Shown piece by piece: positions 1-7,783 of a stretch of 64,000 nt of DNA. The first letter of the stretch is position 1; each line of letters opens with the position of its first letter. A program made the position numbers and the translations under genes. This DNA is from Mucilaginibacter sp. JRF. Lineage in GTDB: Bacteria > Bacteroidota > Bacteroidia > Sphingobacteriales > Sphingobacteriaceae. The notes under the pieces are model-generated. The model saw nothing but the letters and a program-made list of their open reading frames with translations. It searched no databases and was not told where the DNA came from. Location: contig NZ_JADFBY010000009.1 of the NCBI RefSeq assembly GCF_015223065.1, positions 62,001 to 126,000 of the forward strand, read 5' to 3'.

Positions 1-1
1 A

Positions 2-784
2 TCGCACGGTATAACAAGCTTATATACGCTGGTAATGCGCTGGACGAGGATCAATACCCTCGGTAAACGAAATAAGGAAACTACAGCTACTATATTCAAC
101 TTTGGTAAGTTTAGCGTAGGTACAACGTTAAGTTCAAATATGTTCCGCCTGTCCGACGTGGCCATAATCAACCATTTTTTGGGCGCTGCTCCGGTGGCCA
201 TCTATAATTTAGGCCAAACATTAATGCAGTTGGTAGAGATACCCCTGCGCAGTTTTGCCGCCACGGGGATGCCATCACTCTCTGCCGCTTATAACCAAAA
301 CAGCCGTAGCGAGGTTATCTATATCATGAAAAAGTATATCGGCTTAATAACCGTTGTGCTAATACCTGCCGCTATTGTAGGCGTTTTACTTGCCGATGTG
401 CCTATTTACATGATGGGTGGCGGTAAGTACGTAGGTACCGAGGCCGCTAATGTGTTCCGCCTGTTCATGACCTTCGCATTGCTGTTCCCTGCCGACCGTT
501 TCTTCGCGCTAACACTTGATGTGATACATAAACCGAAGATCAACTTTTACAAGGTACTGGTAATGCTGGTAGCCAACGTAGTGTTTGATGTGCTGGGCGT
601 GGTGGTATTAAAAAGCATTTACGGTATCGTGCTGGCATCTGTAGTGCCAACCATTGTTGCTGTGGTTGTGGGCTATGTTGCGCTGAACCAATATCACAAA
701 TTTTCATTCGTCAGTATATACTCTCTCGGTTTTTCGGAAGTGAAAATGTACTGGGGACAGATGCGAGAAAAACTTAAACGGTAA
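2..784 (+). CDS. Polysaccharide flippase (Wzx/MATE-like), C-terminal part
   Basis: This is the C-terminal half of a polytopic membrane protein of the polysaccharide-export flippase type, which would move lipid-linked repeat units across the inner membrane. The frame is open to the window edge, so the true start lies outside; the first internal ATG is at 35. Visible features are the segment FNFGKFSVGTTLSSNMFRLSD, then several hydrophobic helices (for example around LITVVLIPAAIVGVLLA and FYKVLVMLVANVVFDVLGVVV), and a basic C-terminus. The sequence SDVAIINHFLGAAPVAIYN is typical of Bacteroidota flippases. It is followed by glycosyltransferases, which fits a capsule or exopolysaccharide locus. 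Family assignment rests on pattern recognition of the helices and the FGKF segment. The first roughly 20 codons cannot be placed with certainty because another frame is also open there. Confidence 0.8.
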   Translation, partial: SHGITSLYTLVMRWTRINTLGKRNKETTATIFNFGKFSVGTTLSSNMFRLSDVAIINHFLGAAPVAIYNLGQTLMQLVEIPLRSFAATGMPSLSAAYNQNSRSEVIYIMKKYIGLITVVLIPAAIVGVLLADVPIYMMGGGKYVGTEAANVFRLFMTFALLFPADRFFALTLDVIHKPKINFYKVLVMLVANVVFDVLGVVVLKSIYGIVLASVVPTIVAVVVGYVALNQYHKFSFVSIYSLGFSEVKMYWGQMREKLKR

Positions 785-868
785 ACTATTAGCTTTAAAA
801 TGAGTTAACTAATAGTAAAAGCATTAGTTTGCGTATCATAATCTGATCGGTTTTCGTAAAAGGTGTTT

Positions 869-1723
869 ATGAAATTGGCTCACTTAATACTTGCCCATCA
901 AAGTCCGGAGCAATTGTCCCGTTTAGTATCCCGAATTAGCCATCCGGATGCTGATATCTTTGTACATATTGATGCCAAGGTATCTATTGAACCATTTGAG
1001 CAGGCATTAAATGCCGATAACGTTATTTTTATTACGGATAGGGTAAGGGTTTACTGGGGCGCATTCAGTATCGTGCATGCCACCATTAATGGCTTAAAAC
1101 AGATATTAGATAGCGATGTAGAATACAGTTACATTAATCTGTTAAGCGGCCACGATTACCCTCTGCAATCCGCTGATGCTTTAGTCGATTTTTTGAAAGC
1201 CAACCTCGGCAAGGCGTTCATGAATTTCCGTATGGCCAAACCCAACTGGCTTGAGGCGCTGCCCCGGGTGCAAAAGTACCATCTGGATAACTATAGGTTC
1301 CCGCTGCGCTACAGGCTGCAATACGTGATCAATAAAATATTACCCGAACGCGAATTACCCGATAGCATGGTGCTGGTAGGCCGGTCGCAATGGTTTACCA
1401 TGTGCGATGAATGCGTACGTTATATTTTGGAATATTGGGATAGCCACTCCGCTTTTCGCCGGTTTATTAAACTAACCTGGGCGCCCGATGAATTTGTTTT
1501 TCAAACCATCCTCTATAACTCGCCCATGAACGAGCGTATGATAAGTAACGATCTGCGGTTTATTGATTGGTCGAGAGGTGGGATAAACCCCCGGTTGTTT
1601 ACTATTGATGACGCGGACATGCTCAAAAAATCAGGAATGTTTTTTGCCCGCAAGTTTGATATGGCACATGACAGCGCCATCCTGAATTATATTGACGATG
1701 AACTACTGCACGTGCATTCTTAG
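869..1723 (+). CDS. Core-2/I-branching beta-1,6-N-acetylglucosaminyltransferase family (GT14)
   Basis: A 284-residue GT14-type glycosyltransferase, expected to add a sugar (in the family usually GlcNAc) to a surface glycan on the cytoplasmic side. The N-terminus MKLAHLILAHQSPEQLSRL and the nearby FVHIDAK motif are hallmarks of the family, as is SGHDYPLQ about 95 residues in. The C-terminal WAPDEFVFQT matches the conserved acidic region thought to hold the catalytic Glu. I take ATG 869 rather than the in-frame GTG at 863, because AAAAGG lies just upstream of 869. It ends 4 bp inside the convergent RsbW-like gene. It belongs with the flippase and GT2 genes of the exopolysaccharide locus. Confidence 0.85.
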   Translation: MKLAHLILAHQSPEQLSRLVSRISHPDADIFVHIDAKVSIEPFEQALNADNVIFITDRVRVYWGAFSIVHATINGLKQILDSDVEYSYINLLSGHDYPLQSADALVDFLKANLGKAFMNFRMAKPNWLEALPRVQKYHLDNYRFPLRYRLQYVINKILPERELPDSMVLVGRSQWFTMCDECVRYILEYWDSHSAFRRFIKLTWAPDEFVFQTILYNSPMNERMISNDLRFIDWSRGGINPRLFTIDDADMLKKSGMFFARKFDMAHDSAILNYIDDELLHVHS

Positions 1724-2256
1724 TCGTTAGCCAGGTTTATTTTAGCCGTAAACAGGTTTACTTTATTCTGCTGATCGTAATAGTAATTAAATTCATCCGC
1801 GCATTTGGTTATTATCAGTAAGCCAAAATGCTCGGTCAGGTTATCAATTTCAGGCAGCTCATCATCGTGGCAGTCCTCAATAATAAAACTCACATCATAC
1901 ACGCTGCGGTAGTTGGCAAACAAGCGGCACATAATATCGTAGCTTAATAATTTTTTGCCATCGTTTATATCGCTGCTGCCAAAAGTGACCGGCAGCTCGC
2001 TATCATACTTTTGAATGCTGAGGCTATGCTTATCAATATCAATAACCAAATTAACCGTGCTGGTGCGCGAGTGCTTAAAGCCATTGGTAAGCAATTCGGT
2101 AATTATTGATTTTACCTTGAAAAACAGATCGTAATTTTCGGTTAACGATGCACCCGTGCATTCCTCAACATAAGCCAGCACCTCCTTTAACGATGCAGTT
2201 AGTACCGACTTATCGTTCAAAAAAACAAACTCTTTATGTGTGGTTCGTATGCGCAT
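1720..2256 (-). CDS. RsbW/SpoIIAB-like anti-sigma factor or ATP-binding protein
   Basis: A 178-residue protein with a histidine-kinase-type ATPase fold lacking any phosphoacceptor domain, as in serine-kinase anti-sigma factors. The N-box is visible as ELLTNGFKHS (E54, N58). The later nucleotide-binding motifs are weak, so its catalytic state is uncertain. It is the last gene of a four-gene operon; the STAS gene ends 3 bp upstream. In partner-switching systems this protein phosphorylates the STAS protein and otherwise binds a sigma factor or another target. No sigma factor is encoded in the window, so the target is unknown and may be an output in polysaccharide synthesis. Its end overlaps the convergent GT14 gene by 4 bp. 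Confidence 0.75.
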   Translation of the reverse strand: MRIRTTHKEFVFLNDKSVLTASLKEVLAYVEECTGASLTENYDLFFKVKSIITELLTNGFKHSRTSTVNLVIDIDKHSLSIQKYDSELPVTFGSSDINDGKKLLSYDIMCRLFANYRSVYDVSFIIEDCHDDELPEIDNLTEHFGLLIITKCADEFNYYYDQQNKVNLFTAKINLAND

Positions 2257-2259
2257 GTG

Positions 2260-2595
2260 TTAACCGGCCACGGCCTCGTTAAGGGTTTTGTATATCTTAA
2301 ATACTTTATCAAGCCTTATCAGCGTAAACAGGTTGTGAATGTCTGGCCGCAGGCCTACCAGCAGTATATCTGTTTTTATGGCGATGGCATGCTTAAGCGA
2401 CGATACAAGCGCGCCTAAAAACGAGCTGTCCATATAACCAATACTGCTCATATCAAGCACCGCCTTTTTGTGGTACTGATCAAGCAGGGTGGTAAGCTCG
2501 GCCTTGAATTTTTCTGAGTTATTCAGGTTAGCTTCGTTTATGGTTGTTTTTAAGGATACATATCCTTCGGTATCAGTTTCAATGCTGATCATCAT
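2260..2595 (-). CDS. STAS-domain anti-anti-sigma factor
   Basis: A 111-residue single STAS domain, as in SpoIIAA and RsbV. The signature is AVLDMSSIGYMDSSFLGAL, with S57 after D56 in the position of the regulatory phosphoserine. In partner switching the dephosphorylated form binds the RsbW-type kinase and frees its target. The start ATG overlaps the stop of the upstream receiver-SpoIIE gene (ATGA type, 4 bp), so the two proteins are likely made in step. The kinase follows after 3 bp. Assignment is firm; the pathway output is not known. Confidence 0.88.
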   Translation of the reverse strand: MMISIETDTEGYVSLKTTINEANLNNSEKFKAELTTLLDQYHKKAVLDMSSIGYMDSSFLGALVSSLKHAIAIKTDILLVGLRPDIHNLFTLIRLDKVFKIYKTLNEAVAG

Positions 2596-3734
2596 GATGT
2601 TTTTGTAATGTTTATAATGCTCTGATCATCAACTACAATGTCAGGATTCATATCAAATAACCGCTCTTTAATATCACCAAACTTTGTTCCATTCGCAAGC
2701 AACGGGGCCAGTTTTTGTTTAAAGCCCTGGTAATCGGTTTTTATATTACCGTTATCTGCCGCGTCTATCATCCCATCAGTGAAAATAAAAAGCTGGTCGT
2801 TTTTGTTTAAGGTGATTTTTTCTTCGTTGTAAAAAGTATCTGCAAACATGCCTAACAGCAAGCCATCGGCCTTAACCTCAGTTAACTTATCATCCTCGGC
2901 AGTGTAATGCAGCAAAGGCAGATCGCCCGCGCCCGAGTAGATGATGATGCCCTCCTGTGTATCTATCATCAGCAATGAAAGACTTGATAATATATCCTGC
3001 AAAATATCATCAAGGCAAATAATATTGTTCACCTTGTTGAGTATGCTGGCCGGCGAAAAATCATTACTCAGCGCCGCGAAACGCACCGCCGAACGTATGT
3101 AGCTTAAATAACCAAAGGTAAAATACCAGGCCATCCATTTTTTGCCCATAATATCGCCCAGTACAATATAGGTAAAGCGCTCGTTCACTTGTATCAGGTC
3201 AATAAAATCTCCACCCGGAATATCATGGTAGGAGTGATGACAAAAATCAACCTTATAGCCGTTTATCTGCGGTGTTTTTTGCGGTATCGATTTTATGTTT
3301 AACGCCTTTGCCGCGTTTTGCACCTCAATGGTAGATAGCTCGCGCTGCTTATTTACCGTAAGCAAAATATTATTAAGCTTGGAGATGATAACGTTTATCG
3401 GCGTATCCTTAATAATAAAGTCGATAGCTTGCAGGTCGAGGCCCTGTTCAATAGTTTCCTTATCGCTTAGTGAGGTCAAAAAAACAAAGGGAATATCTTT
3501 CCATTCATCCAGCTTCATTAGGCTCTGCCTGAATTCGATGCCGTTCATGCCCGGCATATCATAGTCGGACAGGATAATGTCGGGTACACCAACCTTTAGC
3601 TTATCCAAAGCCAGCGCGGCAGAACTTGCGGTATGGCATTCCCATCCTGTTTTTTTGAAGGCCTGAACCATTATATTCAAAAAAAGCAGGTTATCGTCAA
3701 CCAGTAATATCTTATTTTCTTTAGCCGGAATCAT
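2592..3734 (-). CDS. Response regulator with SpoIIE-type PP2C phosphatase output
   Basis: A 380-residue RsbU/RssB-type switch phosphatase. Residues 6-122 form a receiver: acidic pair D13/D14, phosphoacceptor D57 in ILSDYDMPGMNG, and K109. Residues about 165-378 form a SpoIIE PP2C domain, with metal-binding positions in GGDF (D176), GDIMGK (D194) and FTDG (D320). The expected role is to dephosphorylate the STAS partner downstream when the receiver is phosphorylated. No dedicated kinase is adjacent; several orphan kinases lie 8-16 kb away. It overlaps both neighbours by 4 bp. GDIMGKKWMAWYF departs from the common GDVSGKG version but keeps the Asp. Confidence 0.88.
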   Translation of the reverse strand: MIPAKENKILLVDDNLLFLNIMVQAFKKTGWECHTASSAALALDKLKVGVPDIILSDYDMPGMNGIEFRQSLMKLDEWKDIPFVFLTSLSDKETIEQGLDLQAIDFIIKDTPINVIISKLNNILLTVNKQRELSTIEVQNAAKALNIKSIPQKTPQINGYKVDFCHHSYHDIPGGDFIDLIQVNERFTYIVLGDIMGKKWMAWYFTFGYLSYIRSAVRFAALSNDFSPASILNKVNNIICLDDILQDILSSLSLLMIDTQEGIIIYSGAGDLPLLHYTAEDDKLTEVKADGLLLGMFADTFYNEEKITLNKNDQLFIFTDGMIDAADNGNIKTDYQGFKQKLAPLLANGTKFGDIKERLFDMNPDIVVDDQSIINITKTS

Positions 3735-4270
3735 TGCTTCGGGTTGACGGGGGATTTAAACAGCGATTTAATGAACAAATATATGCCCGAAAGCACAATT
3801 AACGATGATATGAGATCCATTATGGTGATACCATCGTTAGGGTTAAAGTAAAATATGGTGTATATCTCAAAGTCGGGCGGGGCAGGCATCACTATCATGG
3901 CCAGGCCAAGGGTTATCAGTACAATGCTGATCACCATCAATACTATGTTAGCCCCCTTTTCGGCACGGATGTATTTTTTTGATTCTTCGCTATCAAACTG
4001 GTGCGATGATAGCAGTATACTGAACTCATCCAGCAGGTCATCGCGCGAGGTATTATCGGTGTCAATTTTTCTTAATGCATCAATACCGTCACTGCCCTGT
4101 GCCGAGTCTTCAATAGCGTTGTTAAGCTTTTGTTGCAGGGTGCGCGCCTTGTCGCTGTCAATATTGGTTTCAGCAAGCAGGGCTATCAATTCATCCAGTT
4201 TTTGGTTGATGGCCTGCTCGTCGCCCGTGTTGCCGGGGCCTTCATTTATATTATTAATTTTGTCGCTCAA
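3731..4270 (-). CDS. Two-helix membrane protein of partner-switch operon, unknown function
   Basis: A 179-residue protein I do not recognise. The first 100 residues are polar and charged and probably helical (QAINQKLDELIALLAETN). Two transmembrane segments follow, around ANIVLMVISIVLITLGLAMIV and TIMDLISSLIVLSGIYLFI, with a short Lys-rich tail. It starts the operon and overlaps the receiver-phosphatase gene by 4 bp. The start codon appears to be TTG at 4270, since no ATG is available in frame. Its place suggests a membrane anchor or sensor for the switch, but this is inferred only from position. Confidence 0.65.
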   Translation of the reverse strand: MSDKINNINEGPGNTGDEQAINQKLDELIALLAETNIDSDKARTLQQKLNNAIEDSAQGSDGIDALRKIDTDNTSRDDLLDEFSILLSSHQFDSEESKKYIRAEKGANIVLMVISIVLITLGLAMIVMPAPPDFEIYTIFYFNPNDGITIMDLISSLIVLSGIYLFIKSLFKSPVNPKQ

Positions 4271-4329
4271 TTTAAATTGATAATTTCAACAACACATTAC
4301 TCGTAAAACCGTACAAAGGTTAAGATTGA

Positions 4330-5244
4330 ATGAAGCGCGTATCTATAATAACGGTCAATTATAATCAAAGTTTGGTTACCGAAGACCTCCTTTCCTCCAT
4401 TAATTCAACAAATACCTACCCGGCTATTGAGGTAATAGTTGTTGATAATGGCAGCGCGGTTAACAGTGTACCCAACTGGACGATAAAATATCCCGAAGTA
4501 CAGTTTATACGTTCTGACGAAAATTTAGGTTTTGCAGGAGGTAATAATATTGGTATTGCCGCCGCCACCGGCGATTATCTTTTTTTGGTAAATAACGATA
4601 CCGAATTTACCCCCCGCCTGGTTGAAACCCTGGTTAAAACGCTGGATGATAATGCTAAGGTAGGCATGGTATCGCCCAAGATACGCTACTTTGATCAGCC
4701 TGATACTTTGCAGTACATGGGCTTTACCGCCATGAATTATTATACCGCCCGCAATAACTCCATTGGCCAGTTTGAGGTTGATAAGGGGCAGTATGATAAC
4801 CTTACCGGCCCAACCGGCTATGCCCACGGTGCCGCCATGATGCTGCGCCGGGAGTGTATTGATAAAGCCGGATTAATGGCCGATCACTTTTTTTTATACT
4901 ACGAAGAACTCGACTGGTGCGACCGTATAAAACATGCCGGTTATGAAATATGGTTGAATACCGCCGCGCTTATTTATCATAAGGAGTCGGTATCGGTGGG
5001 GCGGGTAAGTGCGCTTAAGGAGTATTTCATGAATCGTAACCGTATACTTTTTATTCGCCGTAACGCGCCTTTGGGGGCACGATTGGTGTTTTATGTTTTC
5101 TTTTTATTGGTGGTAACACCCCGTAACATCATTCGGTATATAAAAACCGGCCATGCCGATTTTATAAAATGGCTGTTCAAGGCTATTTGGTGGAACGTTA
5201 CCCAAAGTAAAAACAGTACCTATTTAGGATATCCTTTAAAATAA
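4330..5244 (+). CDS. GT2 glycosyltransferase (rhamnosyltransferase-like)
   Basis: A 304-residue family-2 glycosyltransferase using a nucleotide-sugar donor at the inner membrane. The GT-A start VSIITVNYNQSLVTEDLLSS, the VVDNGS motif, the metal-binding LVNNDTEF region and the acceptor-side YYEELDWCDR motif are all visible. A hydrophobic segment near residues 250-270 (ARLVFYVFFLLVVTP) would hold it at the membrane. It is divergent from the partner-switch operon, with only 59 bp between. The next GT2 begins 3 bp after its stop, so the pair is co-transcribed. Sugar specificity cannot be read from the sequence. Confidence 0.88.
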   Translation: MKRVSIITVNYNQSLVTEDLLSSINSTNTYPAIEVIVVDNGSAVNSVPNWTIKYPEVQFIRSDENLGFAGGNNIGIAAATGDYLFLVNNDTEFTPRLVETLVKTLDDNAKVGMVSPKIRYFDQPDTLQYMGFTAMNYYTARNNSIGQFEVDKGQYDNLTGPTGYAHGAAMMLRRECIDKAGLMADHFFLYYEELDWCDRIKHAGYEIWLNTAALIYHKESVSVGRVSALKEYFMNRNRILFIRRNAPLGARLVFYVFFLLVVTPRNIIRYIKTGHADFIKWLFKAIWWNVTQSKNSTYLGYPLK

Positions 5245-5247
5245 TAT

Positions 5248-6411
5248 ATGATAATTGCTTTTTGGCTGAGCCTGTTTATAGTTTTTTACGCCTTTGTGGG
5301 CTACGGCATTGTACTTTTCGGATTGATCAAGATCAAAAGGGCAATCAAGGGTAAACCGGTGCTGCCCGATGCGGTTAACCTGCCTACCTGTACTTTGGTG
5401 GTTGCTGCTTACAACGAGGAGCGCTTTATTGCCGAGAAGATACAGAACAGCCTTGAGCTGAATTATCCTGAAGGTAAGCTTGAGTTTATTTTTGTTACCG
5501 ATGGATCAACTGATGATACGGCCGCCATTGTTTCAACCTTTCCGCAGGTTAAGTTGATGCACAAGGATGGCCGCAGCGGTAAAATAGCCGCCGTACACCG
5601 TGCCATGACCGAGGTACATACCGACGTTGTTGTATTTACCGATGCCAACACCTTCTTAAATAAGGATGCCATTTTAAATATTTGTCGCCATTATGCCGAT
5701 AAAAAGGTGGGTGCCGTAGCCGGCGAAAAGCGTGTACATATCGACGAAACAGCCGATGCCACAGCAGGAGAGGGCTTCTATTGGAAATACGAATCGAAAC
5801 TTAAAACCTGGGATTCTGAACTGTATTCGGTAGTAGGCGCGGCGGGCGAATTGTTCAGCATACGCCGTGAGTTGTATGTGCCTGTACAGCCCGATACCAT
5901 TCTGGATGATTTTATGATATCGCTGTTGGTTACTATTGATGGTTACCGTGTTATATACGAGCCTGATGCTTACGCTACCGAAACAGCATCGCAAAACGTA
6001 GGCGAGGAGCTAAAACGCAAGATAAGGATAGCGGCAGGTGGTATACAATCTATATTGAGGTTGAAGCCGCTGTTAAACCCGTTCCGTAATTTTGTATTGA
6101 GCTTTCAATATGTAAGTCACCGTGTGCTGCGGTGGACCGTGGTGCCATTTTTAATGATACTGGCGCTGTTGCTTAACATAGCTATTGTGGCTAATGGCAT
6201 ATACGGAATTTACCTGCTGATGCTGATAGCGCAGGTAGGTTTCTACGGCATGTCGCTATTAGGATGGATACTGGAAGCGCGAGAGATAAAGGTTAAGATA
6301 TTTTTCATCCCATATTATTTTTGCATGATGAACTACGCCGTAGTACGCGGCATATTCAGGTACTCAGCAGGCAAGCAAAGCGCCGTATGGGAGAAAGCAA
6401 AAAGACAGTGA
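5248..6411 (+). CDS. Membrane GT2 glycosyltransferase (processive-type architecture)
   Basis: A 387-residue integral-membrane GT2 enzyme. One N-terminal helix (residues 2-24) leads to a cytosolic GT-A domain with CTLVVAAYNEERFI, FVTDGSTDDT and DANTFL motifs. A conserved ILDDFMISL segment and KRKIRIAAGG follow, at the place of the (Q/R)xxRW-like acceptor region of synthases. Three C-terminal helices follow from about residue 296 (RWTVVPFLMILALLLNIAIV onward). The layout resembles hyaluronan and poly-GlcNAc synthases, but a plain transfer role in exopolysaccharide assembly is equally possible. It is translationally close to the upstream GT2, with a 3-bp gap. Confidence 0.85.
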   Translation: MIIAFWLSLFIVFYAFVGYGIVLFGLIKIKRAIKGKPVLPDAVNLPTCTLVVAAYNEERFIAEKIQNSLELNYPEGKLEFIFVTDGSTDDTAAIVSTFPQVKLMHKDGRSGKIAAVHRAMTEVHTDVVVFTDANTFLNKDAILNICRHYADKKVGAVAGEKRVHIDETADATAGEGFYWKYESKLKTWDSELYSVVGAAGELFSIRRELYVPVQPDTILDDFMISLLVTIDGYRVIYEPDAYATETASQNVGEELKRKIRIAAGGIQSILRLKPLLNPFRNFVLSFQYVSHRVLRWTVVPFLMILALLLNIAIVANGIYGIYLLMLIAQVGFYGMSLLGWILEAREIKVKIFFIPYYFCMMNYAVVRGIFRYSAGKQSAVWEKAKRQ

Positions 6412-6541
6412 TCGGAGATTAGTGGTTGGTGATTAGTGATTAGTAAAAAAATAGATCAACGGAGAAATATTCACTACTCACTATTCACCATTTACCAACT
6501 AACTAATCTCTAACCTCCAATCACTAATCACTCAAAAAAAC
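6412..6541 (+). repeat. Inverted GATTAGT heptamer cluster between GT2 and acyltransferase
   Basis: This short spacer holds three copies of GATTAGT (6417-6423, 6431-6437, 6438-6444) and, about 60 bp later, two copies of its complement ACTAATC (6502-6508, 6523-6529). The two groups can pair as an imperfect long hairpin within the mRNA between the GT2 and acyltransferase genes. It looks like low-complexity intergenic repeat material of the kind found in this family. A role in mRNA processing or stability is possible but unproven. Confidence 0.6.
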
Positions 6542-7156
6542 ATGTCTTTAAAAGATAACATAAAGAATAACCCCAAGCTCAAAAAGCTGGTACATTGGAT
6601 GCTGATACCAACCGGCGAAGCGCGGCCACGGCTTTGGGTAAAGTGGTTTGTAAATCCGTTCATCCATAAAAAGGGGAAGGGCTCAAAAGTGCGTCGCCGT
6701 ACCCGTATGGATGTGTTGCCCTTTAATCAGTTTCAGTTAGGAGCTAACGCAACCATTGAGGATTTTTGTACCATCAATAATGGTGTCGGTGATGTATTTA
6801 TAGGCGATAACTCGCTGATCGGGATGGGCAATGTAATAATTGGTCCGGTGAGTATAGGTAACAACGTTATCTTCGCCCAAAACATAGTAGCCAGCGGATT
6901 AAACCATGAGTATCGTGATGTTAATCAGCCTATCCACGCCCAAAAAATACTGGTAGCCCCCATAGTTGTGGAGGACGATTGCTGGATAGCCGCCAATTCC
7001 GTGATCACATCGGGTGTAACCATCGGCAAACACAGCGTAATAGCCGCCGGTGCCGTAGTAACGAAGAATATTCCGCCCTATTCAGTAGCTGTAGGTAACC
7101 CGGCTAAGGTAATTAAGCGATTTGATTTTGAGGTGAATGATTGGGTAAGGGTGTAG
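6542..7156 (+). CDS. Left-handed beta-helix acyltransferase (CatB/WcaF-like)
   Basis: A 204-residue hexapeptide-repeat transferase, probably an O-acetyltransferase that decorates the exopolysaccharide using acetyl-CoA. After a basic N-terminal extension, the imperfect [LIV]-G-x4 repeats run from about residue 65, for example IGDNSLIGMGNVIIGPVSIG. The loop GLNHEYRDVNQPI carries the likely catalytic His. The helix ends with GVTIGKHSVIAAGAVVTKNI and PPYSVAVGNPAKVIK, the typical CoA-site ending of this family. It lies 130 bp after the GT2 gene on the same strand and is the last forward gene of this locus. Confidence 0.87.
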   Translation: MSLKDNIKNNPKLKKLVHWMLIPTGEARPRLWVKWFVNPFIHKKGKGSKVRRRTRMDVLPFNQFQLGANATIEDFCTINNGVGDVFIGDNSLIGMGNVIIGPVSIGNNVIFAQNIVASGLNHEYRDVNQPIHAQKILVAPIVVEDDCWIAANSVITSGVTIGKHSVIAAGAVVTKNIPPYSVAVGNPAKVIKRFDFEVNDWVRV

Positions 7157-7167
7157 GTGTTTTTACT

Positions 7168-7761
7168 GTCGTTTCGATGCGTTAGCGAGAAGTTTCTCGT
7201 CATAAAACCCCTCCTAAATCCTCCCCGAGGGGGAGGAATTCAATATAATTATGTTCTTCAAAAAAAGCGTGTCGGCCTGCCGGAAAACCGGGCCAGGGAG
7301 TATGGCCTGTGCGGATGAAGGTTTTTTCCGGCTTGATGTTTGGTTACTTTGCATCTAAGGTAAAGTAACTGGCCTCTGCGGCCAAGAGCAGACTAACTTT
7401 CATTAAAGCACAATCTGCGGAATAAACTTTAATCCTTTCATAATAGCACAGTATCTTCATTACCTGTCCTCAATTTCTTTTGAGCGATCAAAAGAAACAA
7501 AAATCGCCGGCTTTTTAATTTTCTATTTAAGGTAGTGCATCAACCTGCTATCCGAAAATTAAGAGGCCGGAGGATTAGGTTATTACGGCTTGTGTTTTTG
7601 TGGTGCTAAGATAAATTCCCTCCTTGGGGGGGGCAGGGAGGGGTTCGCAAACTATTCCTGCAACTTATTAAGTAAAGTTATTTATAAGAAGTTGATTAAA
7701 AGATATTTGCACGCGTTCAAACAAAGCAGACAGATTTCTCGTCGTACCTCCTCGAAATGAC
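7168..7761. repeat. Composite intergenic element with nested inverted modules
   Basis: No coding frame is convincing in this 600-bp gap. Its ends carry the same module in opposite orientation: GTCGTTTCGA...CGAGAAG at 7168-7192, and the complement of GTCATTTCGA...CGAGAAA at 7735-7761. Inside that, an ACCCCTCC-type C-rich module at 7206-7240 recurs inverted at about 7617-7650. Further in are three hairpins. One has an 8-bp stem (7343-7350 with 7362-7369). One has a perfect 10-bp stem and GCGA loop (7474-7497). The third is a 17-bp arm pair with two mismatches (7507-7523 with 7554-7570). The nesting suggests a non-autonomous REP/MITE-like element or layered insertions. Confidence 0.6.
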
Positions 7762-7783
7762 ATAAAAGTAAGAGATGTGAGGC

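Noticed and set aside
1-66. An alternative open frame at the left edge (frame 1, to the stop at 64-66).
   Set aside because: It ends after 21 codons, while frame 2 runs on into a clear flippase. The first codons of the flippase remain uncertain, but a separate gene is unlikely.
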